The notes beneath the pieces were generated by a model. The model saw only the letters and a list, made by a program, of their open reading frames with translations. It ran no database searches and had not been told where the DNA came from. Made by a program: the position numbers and the translations under genes. From the NCBI RefSeq assembly GCF_019090095.1, contig NZ_JAGQFP010000001.1:1116001-1180000 (forward strand): 64,000 nucleotides of DNA. Direction: 5' to 3'. Source of the stretch: Stutzerimonas stutzeri (GTDB lineage: Bacteria; Pseudomonadota; Gammaproteobacteria; Pseudomonadales; Pseudomonadaceae). Positions 8,774-19,546 of this stretch are shown in pieces (position 1 is the stretch's first letter; each line of letters opens with the position of its first letter).

Positions 8774-9733
8774 TCAACGCTCCACGTTCACCCAGACGAA
8801 TTTGGCCGGGTCGAGTCTGACTTCCCGGTCGAGTCGATACGCCACCAGCTTGCCGTATTTCACCGCGCTGTAGTCCAGACACGCCAGGTTGTGGCGAATC
8901 GGCGCGGGTACTCCGCTGCGCCAGTAATGCCCGACGAACAAGAGTGGATCATCAGGACCGTACAGGAATAGCCGGCTCTTCTGGCTTTCGCTGAGCGGTA
9001 GCCGTGCCGCCTGCTCGGGCAGCCCGTCGGGCTGGAACACCACGTCGCCATAGGTACTGGGATTTTCTTCCCAGAACTTGGTCCGGAAGAAGTTACGTGT
9101 GAATCCTTCGGCGCTGGTCAGCGTCAGCCCGGCGGGCAGCGGCATGTCGGTGCCACGCAGCAAGCGATCCAGAGCCTTGGCGGCAAAGGCATCGGCGAAG
9201 GCCGCCTCGCGCAGAAACGCCGCATCGAGCCGTCCCTCGCTCAGGCGCTCGCGCAGCCGATCGATGACATTGTTGTCCCAGCAAGCATGCACCACACGGA
9301 AGCGCTCGTTCTCCAGGAACAGCGGCAGCTCCATGAACCAGGCGAGAAACGCCTGCCAGTCATCGGCATGGTGCTCGAACTGCTCGAAGGTCTGCCGCAG
9401 CAGCATCTCGTAGCGCGGCGTGTGATCGCGCACGAACGACTTGCCGCTTTCCGGCGGCGCCGGGGTAAACCAGCCCAGCGCGTTGAATTCGTGGTTACCC
9501 ATGATGCAGTGGGCCTGCCCCGCCTCGACCATGTCGTGCACCAGATGCAGCGCCTCGCGGATGCGCGGCCCACGATCGATGATGTCGCCGAGAAAGATGA
9601 CCTGCCGCCGAGCATGGGTCCACACGCCGGCATGGCGGCGATAGCCGAGCTGCTCCAGCAAATGCGTCAGCGTATGGGCGCAGCCGTGCACGTCCCCGAT
9701 GAGGTCGTAGCTGCGCTCCGGGTCGACGATCAC
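8774..9733 (-). CDS. Metallophosphoesterase (calcineurin-like)
   Basis: 319 residues with the full metal-binding set of the family: GDVHG (14-18), GDIIDRG and GNHE, with later histidines (VVHACWD, FVGHYW). Related to ApaH/PrpE-type phosphatases acting on nucleotides or phosphoproteins; the substrate cannot be read from sequence. The start is GTG, overlapping the nadK stop by one base (TAGTG), and its own stop abuts the rhomboid ATG, so it sits inside a coupled operon. Next to NAD kinase, a role in dinucleotide hydrolysis is conceivable but is only inference. Confidence 0.9.
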   Translation of the reverse strand: MIVDPERSYDLIGDVHGCAHTLTHLLEQLGYRRHAGVWTHARRQVIFLGDIIDRGPRIREALHLVHDMVEAGQAHCIMGNHEFNALGWFTPAPPESGKSFVRDHTPRYEMLLRQTFEQFEHHADDWQAFLAWFMELPLFLENERFRVVHACWDNNVIDRLRERLSEGRLDAAFLREAAFADAFAAKALDRLLRGTDMPLPAGLTLTSAEGFTRNFFRTKFWEENPSTYGDVVFQPDGLPEQAARLPLSESQKSRLFLYGPDDPLLFVGHYWRSGVPAPIRHNLACLDYSAVKYGKLVAYRLDREVRLDPAKFVWVNVER

Positions 9734-10620
9734 TATTCGCCTCCACCGAGGCGACTGCCCCAGCCAAGCTTGGTACGGCAGACCTCGTAATAGTTATGGT
9801 CAAGCGGATGAATCAGGTGCAGCTTCTGCGGCTTCTTGCGCACCGTGACGGTGTCGCCCGGCGCACAGGTGAAATGGTTCTGGCCGTCACAGGAAACCTG
9901 CGGATAGATCTGCATGTTCGGCGAGACCACGATCTTCAATTCGCTATTGCCATCCACCACGATGGGGCGGCTGGACAAGGTATGCGGGTACATCGGCACG
10001 ACGACGATGGCATCCAGGCGTGGATGCATGATCGGTCCACCGGCCGAAAGCGAATAGGCGGTCGAGCCCGTGGGCGTGGCGATGATCAGGCCGTCGGCCT
10101 TCTGGCTGCAGACGAACTGGCCATCGATATACAGCTCGAATTCGATCATTCGCGTGGATTTGCCCGGGTGCAGCACTACGTCATTGAGCGCATCGCCGGC
10201 ACCGATGGATTCCTCGAAGCGACGCACCTGCGCCTCGAGCAGGAAGCGATTCTCCAGCGTGTACTGCCCGCTGAGCACTTCGGCAACTTTCTCCTCCAGC
10301 TCATCGGGGCGGATATCGGTGAGAAAGCCCAAGCTCCCGCGGTTGATCCCGAGCACCGGCACACGATGCTTGGCCAGCGCCCTTGCCGCGCCAAGCATGC
10401 TGCCATCGCCGCCGACCACGATCACCAGGTCGCACGAGTCACCCAGCCGTTGCCGCGACGACGTCTGCATGCCATGGCCGGGCAGTACCTCGGCGATGTT
10501 CTCTTCGAGGATCACGTGAAGGTGACGCGCCACGAGAAATCGCTTCAGTCGGCGGATGGTATCCAGCACCTGAGAGCTTCCCAGGCGACCAATGATGCCG
10601 ATATTGCGGAACTGATCCAT
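9733..10620 (-). CDS. nadK: NAD kinase
   Basis: Phosphorylates NAD+ to NADP+. From the ATG at 10620 the protein has 295 residues, as in P. aeruginosa. It shows the ATP-site motif GGDG (70-73), the GINRGSLGFLTD segment and the NAD-binding TPTGSTAYSLSAGGP. An upstream in-frame ATG adds 25 residues of non-family sequence; the inner start has GGGAG about 7 nt upstream and matches the family N-terminus. It heads the operon with the metallophosphatase, rhomboid, YeaC and DUF2797 genes. The 10621-10823 gap separates it from the divergent DUF1853 gene and must hold both promoters. Confidence 0.97.
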   Translation of the reverse strand: MDQFRNIGIIGRLGSSQVLDTIRRLKRFLVARHLHVILEENIAEVLPGHGMQTSSRQRLGDSCDLVIVVGGDGSMLGAARALAKHRVPVLGINRGSLGFLTDIRPDELEEKVAEVLSGQYTLENRFLLEAQVRRFEESIGAGDALNDVVLHPGKSTRMIEFELYIDGQFVCSQKADGLIIATPTGSTAYSLSAGGPIMHPRLDAIVVVPMYPHTLSSRPIVVDGNSELKIVVSPNMQIYPQVSCDGQNHFTCAPGDTVTVRKKPQKLHLIHPLDHNYYEVCRTKLGWGSRLGGGE

Positions 10621-10823
10621 TGAAGCTCCCTGATAACGTGGCTGGAAACGAACGGCGTGCGGCTGGTTCAAGGGCCGCCGAAGCGTAACAGGCACTAAAT
10701 TGGTGTCGCGCGGGCGCGTCTGAGTTCAACGCCGGCTCCAGACTGAGCCCCGTTGCGATGCGGCGCGGGAATTATGGAGGAAAGCCGGAAGTGGCAGCAA
10801 ACCATCCCGGCTATGCTTGTGGC

Positions 10824-11753
10824 ATGAATCTGCCTAGCCTTGCCGAATTGATGCCCCGACTGCAGCACCCCCAGGTGCGGGATCTCGCCTGGGTGTTGCT
10901 CTCGCCGCCCCTGTTGAGCGATGCGCCTGCGCCGCAACGGCATCCCTTGGCGGCCAGCCGCTGGCTATCTCGTCCCGACGAACTGGCCGACTGGCTGCTC
11001 TGGCATGACAGCCAGCCCAGCGTTCTCCAAGCCTGGCTGGCGCACTACAGCACCCGCCGGTTGGGTTTGTATTACGAGCGGCTCTGGCAATTCGCGCTAG
11101 GCCAAGCGCCGGACGTCGAGCTCGTGGCCGCCAACCTGGCGATCCGTCGCGAGGGCAGCACGCTCGGGGAGCTGGATCTGATCCTGCACGACGCCGACGG
11201 TGTGCATCACATCGAGCTGGCGGTGAAATTCTATCTGGGCCTCGAGACCGGGGATTGCCGGCAGCACGACTGCTGGCTCGGGCCTGGCAGCCATGACCGG
11301 CTGGACATCAAATTGCAGCGTCTCTGCGAACACCAGCTGCATCTGCCGACCAGCGCGCCGGCGAAGGCAGTGCTCTGTGAGCTGACCTGTCTGGAAATCG
11401 ACAGTGCCCTGTGGCTTGGCGGCTACCTGTTTCAACCATGGCCGAAGGGCTGCGAGCTGCCGGCCGGTGCAAACCCGCTGCACCTCGGCGGGCACTGGCT
11501 GCGGTATGGCGAGTGGCTGGGCGCCACTAAAGTGCATGGCGCCGCGCATTGGCACCCGCTCCACAGACACGCCTGGCTGGCACCGGCGCAACTGGACGAT
11601 AGCCAACGCTGGCCTGAGCAAGACGTGGTGCGCTGGATAGACGAAGCAGGTACCGGACAGGCGAGACTCCTGGCCCGGCTCGAGCGCGGTCACCATGGCC
11701 GCTGGGTCGAGTGCGAGCGCTTATTCGTCGTGCCCGATGCCTGGCCTGCGTGA
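10824..11753 (+). CDS. DUF1853 family protein
   Basis: About 309 residues. The centre (Glu85, GELDLIL at 115-121, IELAVKF from 130) recalls the active-site strand layout of PD-(D/E)XK nuclease-fold proteins, though the spacing E-x3-K differs from the classical E-x-K. The ATG at 10824 gives the family N-terminus but has no clear ribosome site; a GTG at 10791 preceded by GGAGGA is an alternative. It is divergent from nadK. No function has been shown for the family, so nuclease activity is a hypothesis. Confidence 0.8.
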   Translation: MNLPSLAELMPRLQHPQVRDLAWVLLSPPLLSDAPAPQRHPLAASRWLSRPDELADWLLWHDSQPSVLQAWLAHYSTRRLGLYYERLWQFALGQAPDVELVAANLAIRREGSTLGELDLILHDADGVHHIELAVKFYLGLETGDCRQHDCWLGPGSHDRLDIKLQRLCEHQLHLPTSAPAKAVLCELTCLEIDSALWLGGYLFQPWPKGCELPAGANPLHLGGHWLRYGEWLGATKVHGAAHWHPLHRHAWLAPAQLDDSQRWPEQDVVRWIDEAGTGQARLLARLERGHHGRWVECERLFVVPDAWPA

Positions 11754-11844
11754 GATCATCACGGCCTGTTCGCCAAACTGTCATCCAACCGCTACACACT
11801 GTCGCGTGAGCAGCGCCCAGTCGAATAACCCAAGCGACCCGTCA

Positions 11845-13065
11845 ATGCCCTCTCCAGCAGTCGAATCGGATCCTCAACGACCTGTCAGCGCATGGACCCT
11901 CTTCCTGGTGTTCTTGCGCCTGGGTTTGACCTCCTTCGGCGGGCCAGTGGCCCACCTCGGTTACTTCCGTGACGAGTTCGTTCATCGCCGCCGCTGGCTG
12001 GACGAAGCCCACTACGCCGATCTGGTCGCGCTCTGCCAGTTCCTGCCCGGCCCGGCCAGCAGCCAGGTCGGGATAGCCGTTGGCCTGCTGCGCGGTGGCT
12101 ACCGCGGTTCGCTATGCGCCTGGGCCGGCTTCACATTGCCCTCGGCGATCGCGCTGACGTTGTTCGCGTTGGGTATTGCCCGCTGGGGCGACGCTGTACC
12201 GGCCGGATTCCTGCATGGCCTGAAAATCGTTGCGGTTGCGGTCGTGGCGCAGGCGGTATGGGGCATGGCGCAGAACCTGTGTACCGACGGCATACGCAAG
12301 TCGATTGCCCTGCTTGCCGCGTGCACCTTGTTGCTCCTCTCCGGTCCGTGGGTGCAACTCGGCGTTATCGCCCTGGCGGGTGCAGTCGGACTGCTGGTGT
12401 TCCGCCCTTCCGTCAAAACAGCGCCAGTCCCCTTCCTAGCGACCCGCCGCCGCTCGATCGCCATCCTGTTTCTGAGCCTGTTCGTCACCCTGCTGATCGT
12501 GTTGCCGACCTTGGCCGCGGCCTCGACCAATCATTGGCTGGCGCTGATCGATACGTTCTACCGCGCCGGGGCGCTGGTGTTCGGCGGTGGCCATGTCGTG
12601 CTGCCGTTGCTCCAGGCGGAGGTCGTACCGAACGGTTGGGTCAGCAATGACACCTTCCTTGCCGGCTACGGTGCCGCCCAAGCCGTACCCGGTCCGCTGT
12701 TCACCTTTTCCGCATTCCTCGGTGGGTCGATGTATGACGGAAGCGCCCGGTTGCTGAGTGCAGCCGTCTGCCTCGTATCGGTGTTCACTCCGTCTTTCTT
12801 GCTGGTGTTCGGCGTCATGCCCTTCTGGGATCGGCTACGAACGAACGTGCGCATGCAGGCAGCACTGGCGGGGGTGAACGCTGCGGTAGTTGGCCTGCTG
12901 CTGGCGGCGATGTACGACCCGGTGTGGACCAGTGCCATATCCGGCCCGATCGATTTCGCGCTGGCCTTGATCGCGCTGGTCGCGCTGACAGTCTGGAAAT
13001 GTCCACCCTGGCTGGTCGTACTGGCCGGCGGCGCGGCAGGCTGGGCGCTCACGACGCCCATCTGA
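11845..13065 (+). CDS. chrA: Chromate transporter, long-chain ChrA type
   Basis: 406 residues with two homologous CHR halves: the first begins LGLTSFGGPVAHLGYFRDEF, the second contains VFGGGHVVLPLLQAEVVP, and each half has the GPASSQVG / VPGPLFTFS type loop. These inner-membrane proteins export chromate and give resistance. The in-frame ORF extends upstream to 11695 inside DUF1853; I chose the ATG at 11845, which leaves a short soluble tail before the first CHR motif. It converges on the cyclic-nucleotide/rhodanese gene with an 18-nt gap. No chrB regulator is present. Confidence 0.92.
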   Translation: MPSPAVESDPQRPVSAWTLFLVFLRLGLTSFGGPVAHLGYFRDEFVHRRRWLDEAHYADLVALCQFLPGPASSQVGIAVGLLRGGYRGSLCAWAGFTLPSAIALTLFALGIARWGDAVPAGFLHGLKIVAVAVVAQAVWGMAQNLCTDGIRKSIALLAACTLLLLSGPWVQLGVIALAGAVGLLVFRPSVKTAPVPFLATRRRSIAILFLSLFVTLLIVLPTLAAASTNHWLALIDTFYRAGALVFGGGHVVLPLLQAEVVPNGWVSNDTFLAGYGAAQAVPGPLFTFSAFLGGSMYDGSARLLSAAVCLVSVFTPSFLLVFGVMPFWDRLRTNVRMQAALAGVNAAVVGLLLAAMYDPVWTSAISGPIDFALALIALVALTVWKCPPWLVVLAGGAAGWALTTPI

Positions 13066-13083
13066 CAGTCGCGCCAGGAGACG

Positions 13084-14190
13084 TCAGCCACTGCGCTCGG
13101 TACGGCCACCCGAGCGTGCCAGGTAGCCATTGCCTTGCTCGCAGAGCAAGGCGGCGTAATCCTGCGCCGATAACCCATCGACACCATGGCGCAGAGAACA
13201 GGCGGTGAACCCCAGCTGCGTCAGTATGAATACCGCATTGGCGCTGCGCTTGCCGCTATCGCAGTAGCACAGGTAAACCCGATCACGATCCAGCAACCGC
13301 GATTTCAGGCGGAGCAGGTGCAGCGGCATGTTCAGCGCTTGCAGCGCATGCCCGCGCTGATACTCCTCCAGCAAGCGCACGTCGAGCCACTGAGCACCCC
13401 CGGCGTTCAGCTCGCTCGCCTGTTCGAAGTCCAACTCCGCGACCACAGGGGCTTTCAACAGGTCGATGAAGTCTTGTCGTGCCAGACGCAGTACACAGGT
13501 GTCCTCGAGCAGCGTGACGGTGGCGTTGCGCGGACGGTCGGTAAGCAAGGCCTCTTCACCGAAACAGGCACCGACGCCCAGCTCGGCCACCATTTGTCGA
13601 TCGCTACCCAGGCCGACCATGACCTGCACGCCGCCTCGCTGAACGAAATAGCAGCAGTCACCGGGGTCCCCTTCACGCAGCAATACGTGACCGGCAGGCA
13701 ATTCGATCGGCTCGAGCTTGGCCAGCATGTCCCGCACGTTTTCCGACGGCACCCTGGCGAACAGTGGATTTTCCAGCAGCTCTTCCAGCCAGTCGCTCAA
13801 CTCGCCGGAGCTCGACAACACCAGCAGGAGATCGGCATGAGCCTGATGCCACGCCAACAGGCGATTGAGCTGGGCACTGTCGATCATCAGCACGCTGGAG
13901 TCGGTCAGCGCCCGGACTTGCGACAAGCGACCGCCTGTGCCAAACGCGTGACAGCTCTCGGGGGAACCGGCGACCAGCTGCTGCAGATCACCGTCGGCGC
14001 TGCGCATCGACAACGCACCGGCGAGCAGAAAATAGCTGGATCCGGTCGCGACTTCACTGTCGAACAGCAAATCGCCGGCCAGCAGCGGCCGCGGAACCAG
14101 TTGCTCACGAAGGGAACGCAGTTGCCGCGGCGACAGCGAATTGAGGGGGATCAGGCTACGCAACTGATCGGGGAACAGCGGCTTGGTCAT
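13084..14190 (-). CDS. Double cyclic-nucleotide-binding fold fused to rhodanese
   Basis: 368 residues. Residues about 5-125 form a degenerate cNMP-fold domain, about 140-255 a second one with a good phosphate-binding cassette (FGEEALLTDRPRNATV, with the key Glu and Arg), and about 262-350 a rhodanese domain with active-site loop CDSGKRS. There is no DNA-binding or membrane part. It could couple cyclic nucleotide or redox state to sulfur handling. The downstream position next to a PLP cysteine-desulfhydrase-like gene (21-nt gap, same strand) supports a sulfur link. The ATG at 14190 was chosen over an ATG six codons upstream; neither has a strong ribosome site. Confidence 0.85.
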   Translation of the reverse strand: MTKPLFPDQLRSLIPLNSLSPRQLRSLREQLVPRPLLAGDLLFDSEVATGSSYFLLAGALSMRSADGDLQQLVAGSPESCHAFGTGGRLSQVRALTDSSVLMIDSAQLNRLLAWHQAHADLLLVLSSSGELSDWLEELLENPLFARVPSENVRDMLAKLEPIELPAGHVLLREGDPGDCCYFVQRGGVQVMVGLGSDRQMVAELGVGACFGEEALLTDRPRNATVTLLEDTCVLRLARQDFIDLLKAPVVAELDFEQASELNAGGAQWLDVRLLEEYQRGHALQALNMPLHLLRLKSRLLDRDRVYLCYCDSGKRSANAVFILTQLGFTACSLRHGVDGLSAQDYAALLCEQGNGYLARSGGRTERSG

Positions 14191-14211
14191 CCGGTTTTTC
14201 CAATACAAGGG

Positions 14212-15165
14212 TCAGCGCAGCAGCTCGTCCAGCTGCTTTTGAGCAGCCCGCCGGCCTTGTAATCCACCGGTATGCACGAAGATGAGCCGCGTGCCGGCGG
14301 CAACATAACCGCGCTCGACATGAAGGCGCAATGCCATCATCGCTTTCGCGGTATAGACCGGCTCCAGCGGCATACTGGTTGCACGCTCGGTATCGAACAT
14401 GAAACGAGCCAGAGCGCTGTCGAAACGGCCAAAGCCATCCCGGCTCGCATCGACCAGTTGGTAGTTGCCGCTGGCGACCTCGGCTTCGGTCAGCAAACTG
14501 TCCACCTGCTCGGCGACGCCGTGGGAAGACGGTCCGGCCAGCGCACCGAATACCCGACGCCCACCCTGGTCCGCTTCGCCAATGACCAAGCCAGCCAGGG
14601 TGGTACCCGTCCCCGCTGCCAGCCACCAGCCGTCGTGGTCGTCCCAGCCAAGCGTGTCGAGTTGGCTGCGCACCTGTGAGACCAGCGGCGCGCATCCCAT
14701 GGCACCCGCCAGGCCGCCGCCGCCTTCAGGAATGCAGTAGTAGCCTGGATAGCACTCGCGCCAATGCTCGAAGAAATCCGGTCGGTATCGCTCCCGGTAG
14801 CCACCGTAACCGAGCCAGTGAAGCTGCATGCCCCAAGCCTGCAAATCGTCCACCGTCTCGGTTCGCTGTGGATGGCCGCGCAGCAGGCCGACACTCGCCA
14901 GCCCGAAGCGCCGCGCGGCAGCCGCCAACGCGTGAAGGTGATTCGAATGCGGGCCGCCGAGACTGATCAGTCCTGGCGCTCTGCGCGCCTGGGCTTCGCG
15001 CACGTGCAGGGCGAGTTTGAACCACTTGTTTCCGGACAACTCGGGGTCGACCAGGTCCAGGCGCAGCACAGCAAGCTGTACACCTGCCTGGTGCAGCCAG
15101 GGGAGCTCGATCGGATGAAGCGGCGCCGGGCGCAACGCGGATACCAGCTCTGCAAACTCAGGCAA
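14212..15165 (-). CDS. PLP-dependent D-cysteine desulfhydrase / ACC deaminase family
   Basis: Fold-type II PLP enzyme. The lysine that binds PLP is in SGNKWFKL, followed by the family motif SLGGPHSNHLHALA and the phosphate loop AAGTGTTLAG. This family contains D-cysteine desulfhydrase (releasing pyruvate, H2S and ammonia) and 1-aminocyclopropane-1-carboxylate deaminase; the sequence alone does not separate them. No ATG lies near the conserved N-terminus. I place the start at TTG 15165, preceded by AGGGAG and GAGG, 6 nt after the stop of the upstream gene, giving 317 residues. A longer ORF to 15366 would overlap that gene by 200 nt and is less likely. Confidence 0.85.
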   Translation of the reverse strand: MPEFAELVSALRPAPLHPIELPWLHQAGVQLAVLRLDLVDPELSGNKWFKLALHVREAQARRAPGLISLGGPHSNHLHALAAAARRFGLASVGLLRGHPQRTETVDDLQAWGMQLHWLGYGGYRERYRPDFFEHWRECYPGYYCIPEGGGGLAGAMGCAPLVSQVRSQLDTLGWDDHDGWWLAAGTGTTLAGLVIGEADQGGRRVFGALAGPSSHGVAEQVDSLLTEAEVASGNYQLVDASRDGFGRFDSALARFMFDTERATSMPLEPVYTAKAMMALRLHVERGYVAAGTRLIFVHTGGLQGRRAAQKQLDELLR

Positions 15166-15170
15166 GCGCC

Positions 15171-16532
15171 TCAGCTCCCTGTACGCAGCCGCTCCTGCGA
15201 ACGATGCCGTGCGCAGCAATTGGACTCGCCGACGATAAAGCGTGCAGGCGCCTCTACCTTGTCCAGCGGCATGTTGCATCGCTCGCCAGTCGATAGCGTA
15301 GCGATGCAGGTTGGCTGCTGATAATGCTCGACCCACTGCTGGTACTGCTGTTCGGAAACAGCGCATTTGGTCGCCGCATAGGCGAGCGGGTTCTGTCGAT
15401 AACGGGCAATGTCCGCCAGCGGAATGGTCAGGTGCCCCGCGCCGGGGTGATACGCCATGAACGCCACACCCAGCGCGGAAAGCCGCTCGAGTACATGCTC
15501 GCCGCTCTGCTCGGACAGGGCCTCGCAGCGTGCCTGCAATTGCTCGATCTCGTCCTGCAGTTGGCTATCCAGTTCGTTGCGATAGGCCAACTCGACATCA
15601 CGAATCGACACCTGCTCCTTGTATTCGGCTACCGCCGCTGCGATTTGCCGGCGCAATTCGTCATCGAACTCCGCGCGCGCGGCGTCCACCTCGGCGCGAC
15701 CATTGTGCTCCAGTGCCCGCAGCTGGCGACTCAGCTCTTCGCGATTTTTCTGGAACCCTTCGGCCTGCTCGTGCAATTGCGCGCGTAGTTGCTCGACCAG
15801 CGCCTCTTGTTGCAGCAGATCCTGGCGCAGCTGGGCGATCTCCTCCAGCAGCTTGGTCTGTTGCTGTGCTGCCAGCTCGCGCAGCCGTTTTATGTCCGCT
15901 TCACGCTGCTGTTCGAGGCTGGATATGCGCAGCCTTTGCTGTTTGATCAGTTGGGCGGCCTTCAGCCGCTGTTCCTGCTCCAGCTTTTCCGCCCGACGAG
16001 CACTGGTTTGCGAGGCTGTGTCGGCGGCATACCAGGCATCTTCGGCCACCATGTGCAAACGCTCGGCCGGCACTGCCTGGGGCGTGTCCTCCTCGACGAG
16101 CAAACCAAGCTGGTTGCGCTTGATGCGATCCCGCAGCATGACCAGGTGGTTATTACCTTGGGTCATCTCCGGATCCCAGAGGTGCATCTGGTACCAGGAC
16201 ACCGGGCACTGGCTGCGGCAGGCCAGACGAATTGGCCCCGCTCCCAGGTCGGGACCACGCCCGGTACGCTCGGCCAGGTTGCGCAGCGGGATGTTCCAAC
16301 CGCTGTCCGCTGAACCGTCTTCATCGAAGTCGAGAAAGAAGAACACCGCCGCCCGAATCTGCAGGCGGGTATTGATCAGGACGTACGCGACGCGCATTTG
16401 CTGATCGGCGAACTCGGGCATGCTCACCAAGCCGTCAAGCACGGCCTCGAATTCGGGATAGAGCATTTCTTTGCAGACACCGCCGTCATTGAAGAACAGC
16501 ACGGCCTCGACCGTCTGCGGTTTGATCTGCAT
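15171..16532 (-). CDS. Coiled-coil protein with cysteine-rich C-terminus, unknown function
   Basis: 453 residues. An N-terminal globular part (1-150) with YVLINTRLQIRAAVFFFLDFD is followed by a long charged coiled coil (about 180-350, rich in Glu, Gln, Leu and Arg) and a C-terminal module with C-x9-C and CC-x-RH (CIATLSTGERCNMPL ... CCARH) that could bind a metal. Database entries for such Pseudomonas proteins are often called chromosome partitioning proteins, which I cannot support: no Walker A motif is visible. The ATG has GAGGG 8 nt upstream. It is probably cotranscribed with the desulfhydrase-like and cNMP-rhodanese genes. Confidence 0.8.
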   Translation of the reverse strand: MQIKPQTVEAVLFFNDGGVCKEMLYPEFEAVLDGLVSMPEFADQQMRVAYVLINTRLQIRAAVFFFLDFDEDGSADSGWNIPLRNLAERTGRGPDLGAGPIRLACRSQCPVSWYQMHLWDPEMTQGNNHLVMLRDRIKRNQLGLLVEEDTPQAVPAERLHMVAEDAWYAADTASQTSARRAEKLEQEQRLKAAQLIKQQRLRISSLEQQREADIKRLRELAAQQQTKLLEEIAQLRQDLLQQEALVEQLRAQLHEQAEGFQKNREELSRQLRALEHNGRAEVDAARAEFDDELRRQIAAAVAEYKEQVSIRDVELAYRNELDSQLQDEIEQLQARCEALSEQSGEHVLERLSALGVAFMAYHPGAGHLTIPLADIARYRQNPLAYAATKCAVSEQQYQQWVEHYQQPTCIATLSTGERCNMPLDKVEAPARFIVGESNCCARHRSQERLRTGS

Positions 16533-16705
16533 GCTTTCACCCTCAGCGGCCTGAACGACCCGCGACTAGTTCCAGGAACGCCCTCTCCGGCGTTGCTACG
16601 TGTTGCGGGCACAGTTTAGGGGAAAAATCGCAGCGGGCGTTGTGACTGGGTTGGCAGCGAAATCGGCGCCCTGCTCGCGCGTCCGAGCAGCGGCGCCAGA
16701 GGCGG

Positions 16706-17137
16706 TCAGACCTTCAGCGCGGCGAGCTGAGGCGCCAGACGTCTGCCCATTTCCCCTCCGAGCGCTTGCAGCCCGCTCATAGGCCGTACCATGACTTCGA
16801 AGTCGACGATCGAGCCGGCCTCATCGAAGCGAATCATGTCGATCCCCTTGAGCTGGCGATCGCCAACCCGTGCGCTGAACTCCAGCACCACGTTCAGCCC
16901 ATCGGCGCTGGCAAGCTGGCGGTGGTAGGCGAAGTCCTCGAATACCGTCAGCACGGTGTTGAGGATGAGATTGACGGCCATGGCGCCCTCATAGGGCTTG
17001 AAGGCCATCGGCGAGCGGAAGACGGCGTGTGGCTGCAGCAGCTCCGGCAACTGGCTGAGGTCTCGGGACTGGATCATCCGATGCCAGCGTTGCAGGGTGG
17101 CGGCAGCAGGCTGCTGTAACGAGCAATCGACGTTCAT
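16706..17137 (-). CDS. SnoaL/NTF2-like small protein
   Basis: 143 residues with the NTF2-like alpha+beta pattern: an N-terminal helix (LQRWHRMIQSRDLSQLPELL), then strand segments HAVFRSPM and a C-terminal FEVMVRPMSGLQALGGEMG. SnoaL-like proteins include cyclases, isomerases and ligand-binding proteins; the pocket role here is unknown. The ATG has AGGAG close upstream. It is monocistronic, between fadH and the coiled-coil gene; the 16533-16705 gap downstream holds only a weak AACGCC/GGCGTT hairpin (16577-16594). Confidence 0.8.
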   Translation of the reverse strand: MNVDCSLQQPAAATLQRWHRMIQSRDLSQLPELLQPHAVFRSPMAFKPYEGAMAVNLILNTVLTVFEDFAYHRQLASADGLNVVLEFSARVGDRQLKGIDMIRFDEAGSIVDFEVMVRPMSGLQALGGEMGRRLAPQLAALKV

Positions 17138-17296
17138 GCGCGACTCCTAGCGGGATGTTTCGGAAAGACGGTTCAAGCGAATGGTGTGAGGAAGGGCATT
17201 GGGCCTGACTCGCTACGCGTCCGTCGGAGCGCATCGAAGCAAGCCAGCCGCAACGACTCGACCCGGACCGTCAATAAGGCCCGGCTCGCCTGCCAC

Positions 17297-19441
<2,145 letters not shown>

Positions 19442-19546
19442 TCAATGATCGAAAATTACAACTACCTGATCCTGGCGCGCAAAAGCGCTTGGCATTCATC
19501 GCGCGTATGCCTAGTCTTTCCACACGAATCTCCAGCAGCCATCTTC

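Noticed and set aside
13132..13152. 9-bp hairpin GCCTTGCTC / GAGCAAGGC in the cNMP-rhodanese gene
   Set aside because: Lies inside coding sequence without a U-run; likely codon-driven.
15166..15366. Longer N-terminus for the desulfhydrase-like protein
   Set aside because: It would overlap the upstream gene by about 200 nt, and the added residues do not fit the family.
16577..16594. AACGCC / GGCGTT hairpin as terminator
   Set aside because: Short stem and no U-run.
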